The notes beneath the pieces were generated by a model. That model saw nothing but the letters and a program-made list of their open reading frames with translations, did no database searches and was not told the DNA's origin. From Malus domestica (Eukaryota > Streptophyta > Magnoliopsida > Rosales > Rosaceae): DNA of 64,000 bases. Positions 61,570 through 64,000 of the stretch are shown here, piece after piece. The stretch covers positions 4,719,501-4,783,500 of the forward strand of contig NC_091673.1 in assembly GCF_042453785.1 (NCBI RefSeq), written 5' to 3'. Within the stretch, counting starts at the first letter, position 1, and the number at the start of each line of letters is the position of its first letter. The position numbers and the translations under genes were made by a program.

Positions 61570-62335
61570 CCAAAAAAAATTATGTATCTCATAATTACAT
61601 CACTTAAATCCTAATCTTTGCCTAGATTATGTTAACTTGTGTCACTGTGTGAACTGATGAAGGTGACCCTCTTTCTTAATTAAGAGGAAATAATTAGTTA
61701 AATCGGAATTTTAGGACTAAAGTATCTCAATTTCTATCTGGGATTGATACAATACTCTACTTAAGCTACTCTAATCTAAGAGGAAGGATATTCAAATTCA
61801 AATGTATAGGATGAACACATTCGTTCTAGCCAATGTGCCCACGACCATTGCATAACCTTTTCCAATTAAGAAGGTTGTACGTACATTTTTGTCAACAAAC
61901 AAGTGAGAAACAAGGGCCAATGACATCTTGGAATACAACAATACTACTTATATCATAATATTTTCTTTCTTTATTTTCTTATTATTTTCTCTTTTGTTTG
62001 TACGTCTTCCTTGGAACTTAGTCAACAACCAAACCAAAAAAGAGAACTTACTCAAACAAAAGTAATACACTATACGGTACATACGAAAGCGATCCCACAG
62101 TACATTGTTTGTATGTTGTGTGTCTCCACTGGTAGAGCCGAAAGTAGGTTTAATGCCTCTAATACATATTAACTTTTGCCTATTGATCTGGAACAAGCAC
62201 CAAAAAGATTAAAGATCCTGATTTTTGGCGACATTTAAGCAAGCCTTGCAGGCCGTCTTCTAACATTGTGCACCCGTTGCAGCAATCCTCTGTGTCGATT
62301 ACCATCAACGTAATATATACTCAACTACTATCCTA
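61570..62335. other. Spacer and probable 3' UTR of the CPBP protease gene
   Basis: The 100-200 bp next to 62,336 are likely 3' UTR of the minus-strand gene. The rest is AT-rich with no gene seen. Confidence 0.45.
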
Positions 62336-64000
62336 TCAGGTTGTCTGCAACAGTTCCTTGATATCGTACCCTTGTAGCTGTCACATAAACAAGAAGATTG
62401 GTTTTAGCAATGAGAAAGAGTACTTGATGCTTACCCTTCAGCTTCGGAATTCGGACTCATCTATAACCATAACTTACATACTCCGAAATCTTGTTTACCT
62501 GAAGGAACGTCAGAAGCAAGATCACTCCTGAGTTCCAGAGAGCATGTATTGTGATGGGAGTTACAAGGTTGCGAGTTTGAGCATACGACAATCCCAGAGC
62601 AGTGCCTATACAGACCATAAAGTAAATGAGATAAAAATGTGTTTGATGAAACCTAAAGCACATTAATGTGCGCCTGAGGTGATGCACAAATTTGATTTGA
62701 TTACTTTGGTAGACATGCTACCTAGCACAAACAGCTGGGGAAACTCTCCAGGAGTGAGATGTGCAAGTGCAAATACAGCGGCACTTATTACAATAGCCAC
62801 TGGTGTAGGTACCCTGCAAAACACATTTTCAACGGCAATAAGATACTCAGGGATGAACACTTGACACCAACAAATGCAACAATACTAAAACAAGTGAAAC
62901 TAAAAAGTTTTAAACCCATGCTCAGCCACCTCTCCGAAACCTTATGTAAAAATTTTGTATGATTCTGCCATTCTCCTACATAAGTACCTCAAAAGCAGTT
63001 TCTTCTACCATATATTTCTTATCCTCTACACTATTCCAGCTTTGCTCTTGTTAGTAGAAATATCCGATTCTGGTTGATTAACTCAGAAAATAAGTTTTAG
63101 GAGTGAACCAAATCACACTGTCTGGATGGCAACTTCCTAGTTAAACTAGCCCTCAATTTTCCAAAACTTATAACCAATTCTACGGGTAGTAATTACTGGG
63201 AATATTTATAAACAATTGCAGGCAAGCTTAGAGGAAGAACTGTGCACGTTTATTAGAGAAATTTAGATAGAAATACTCAATCATTTTAGGCATATTATGC
63301 AACTCTATTAAACAGAGAAAAAGGGAAGTATACCATTTAGTCATGGAGACCATAAAAAACCCGCGAAACACAGTTTCTTCGAGAATTGGAGCCAAAACTC
63401 CAGTGATGCCTAGCAAGCAAGCAGTACTGCAACCAACATTAACAAGAGCTTAATCAACTTGCTTAATCCTCAAGTTCTAGTGATGAAAAAGAAAAGACCT
63501 TCTAAAGTACCTAATACCGGACGATCCAATCAGTGGAAGCAAACTTACTAGAGCGTCCTTCTGAAATCATGTCAATATGAATAAAACATATAGTCATGTT
63601 AAAATTATAATTAAAACAAATAATTTGCTTATTAATTCAATCCAGTGTCCATTGCATCCTATAGATAAAGAGATAATAAGATAAATTTGAATAATTCAAA
63701 CCTCTCGTTCTGGGCTCTCCCCCCTCAACATGGACAATGCAGCCCCTGTCACTGCAATAGCAGCTATGGCACCAACAAAACCAATCCCTGCCCACAATAG
63801 CCATCCCTTCTGTAGATTGAAAGGTTCCTTCAAATCTGAAACGGTAAAAGCTCATTATCTCTTTATCAGAAATGGTAATAGCTAATTAATTAACTCAATT
63901 GGCCACAGTCTAGATATAGGCTTTGACAAACCAGAATCTGGCAACGATGAGCTTTCAAATCTAAATTTCGCAACTATATGTTAATGGAAGAAATACAGAT
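62336..64000 (-). CDS. CAAX/CPBP-family intramembrane protease, 3' part
   Basis: Cut off at the right window edge; the N-terminus lies beyond it. Exons read in frame on the minus strand: 63,932-63,973, 63,702-63,835, 63,511-63,560, 63,334-63,426, 62,722-62,813, 62,499-62,605 and 62,336-62,377. The product is a multi-pass membrane protein of the Abi/CPBP (Rce1-like) glutamic intramembrane protease family. The catalytic motifs are present: EETVFRG (EExxxR, exon 63,334-63,426), FALAHL (FxxxH) and HALWNS (second histidine motif). Helices include GWLLWAGIGFVGAIAAIAV and TPVAIVISAAVFALAH. The protein ends LQGYDIKELLQTT. It strongly recalls a plastid-type plant CAAX protease (Arabidopsis At1g14270-like), from memory. 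Its substrate is unknown. Confidence 0.88.

Overview
This is nuclear DNA from a flowering plant. The genes carry spliceosomal introns with GT..AG borders, the space between them is AT-rich, and there are many plant retrotransposons and small inverted-repeat elements. The gene families (NAC, ZF-HD, CLE, GDA1/CD39 apyrase, DUF295 F-box, AVT1) are all plant. The repeats (a Cassandra TRIM carrying 5S rDNA, an Au-type SINE, DUF295 relics) look like a woody eudicot, probably Rosaceae such as apple or pear. That placement is inference from repeat flavour and was not tested by a search.

Layout. 1-4,031: the duplicated 5' flank of an amino-acid transporter gene, a TIR element, and a 5'-truncated LINE. 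4,484-7,251: a long non-coding element with inverted ends. 7,300-13,480: the AVT1-like transporter gene (minus strand) with decayed N-terminal relics of the same gene and several retro-insertions. 13,480-18,366: gene-free, with a fold-back hairpin, MITEs and a long-TIR element. 18,767-21,990: apyrase (APY6/7 type, plus strand). 24,694-27,282: RINGv membrane E3 ligase (plus strand). 27,283-33,200: gene-poor. 33,272-33,565: a small CLE45-type signalling peptide gene (plus strand). 34,736-35,293: a TRIM with three LTRs. 36,570-39,520: DUF295 F-box relics, one split by an LTR element. 41,278-45,805: fold-back elements and a nested Cassandra TRIM. 47,195-48,196: intronless ZF-HD homeobox gene (plus strand). 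52,663-53,807: ribosomal protein eL34 (plus strand). 55,592-57,439: FEZ-like NAC factor (minus strand). 59,373-61,569: repeat cluster. 62,336 to the right edge: 3' part of a chloroplast-type CAAX/CPBP protease gene (minus strand).

There are seven intact or edge-truncated protein genes plus one small peptide gene. They do not form a pathway; this is ordinary plant gene order. The CLE45-like and FEZ-like genes are both root-development regulators in Arabidopsis, but they lie 22 kb apart with unrelated genes between them. The most informative features are mobile-element structures that can be read directly: a three-LTR TRIM with a perfect 5-bp target duplication, a Cassandra inserted in a fold-back repeat whose empty sister copy is also in the window, a SINE with a 19-bp target duplication, scrambled filler at a LINE 5' end, and a segmentally duplicated transporter locus.
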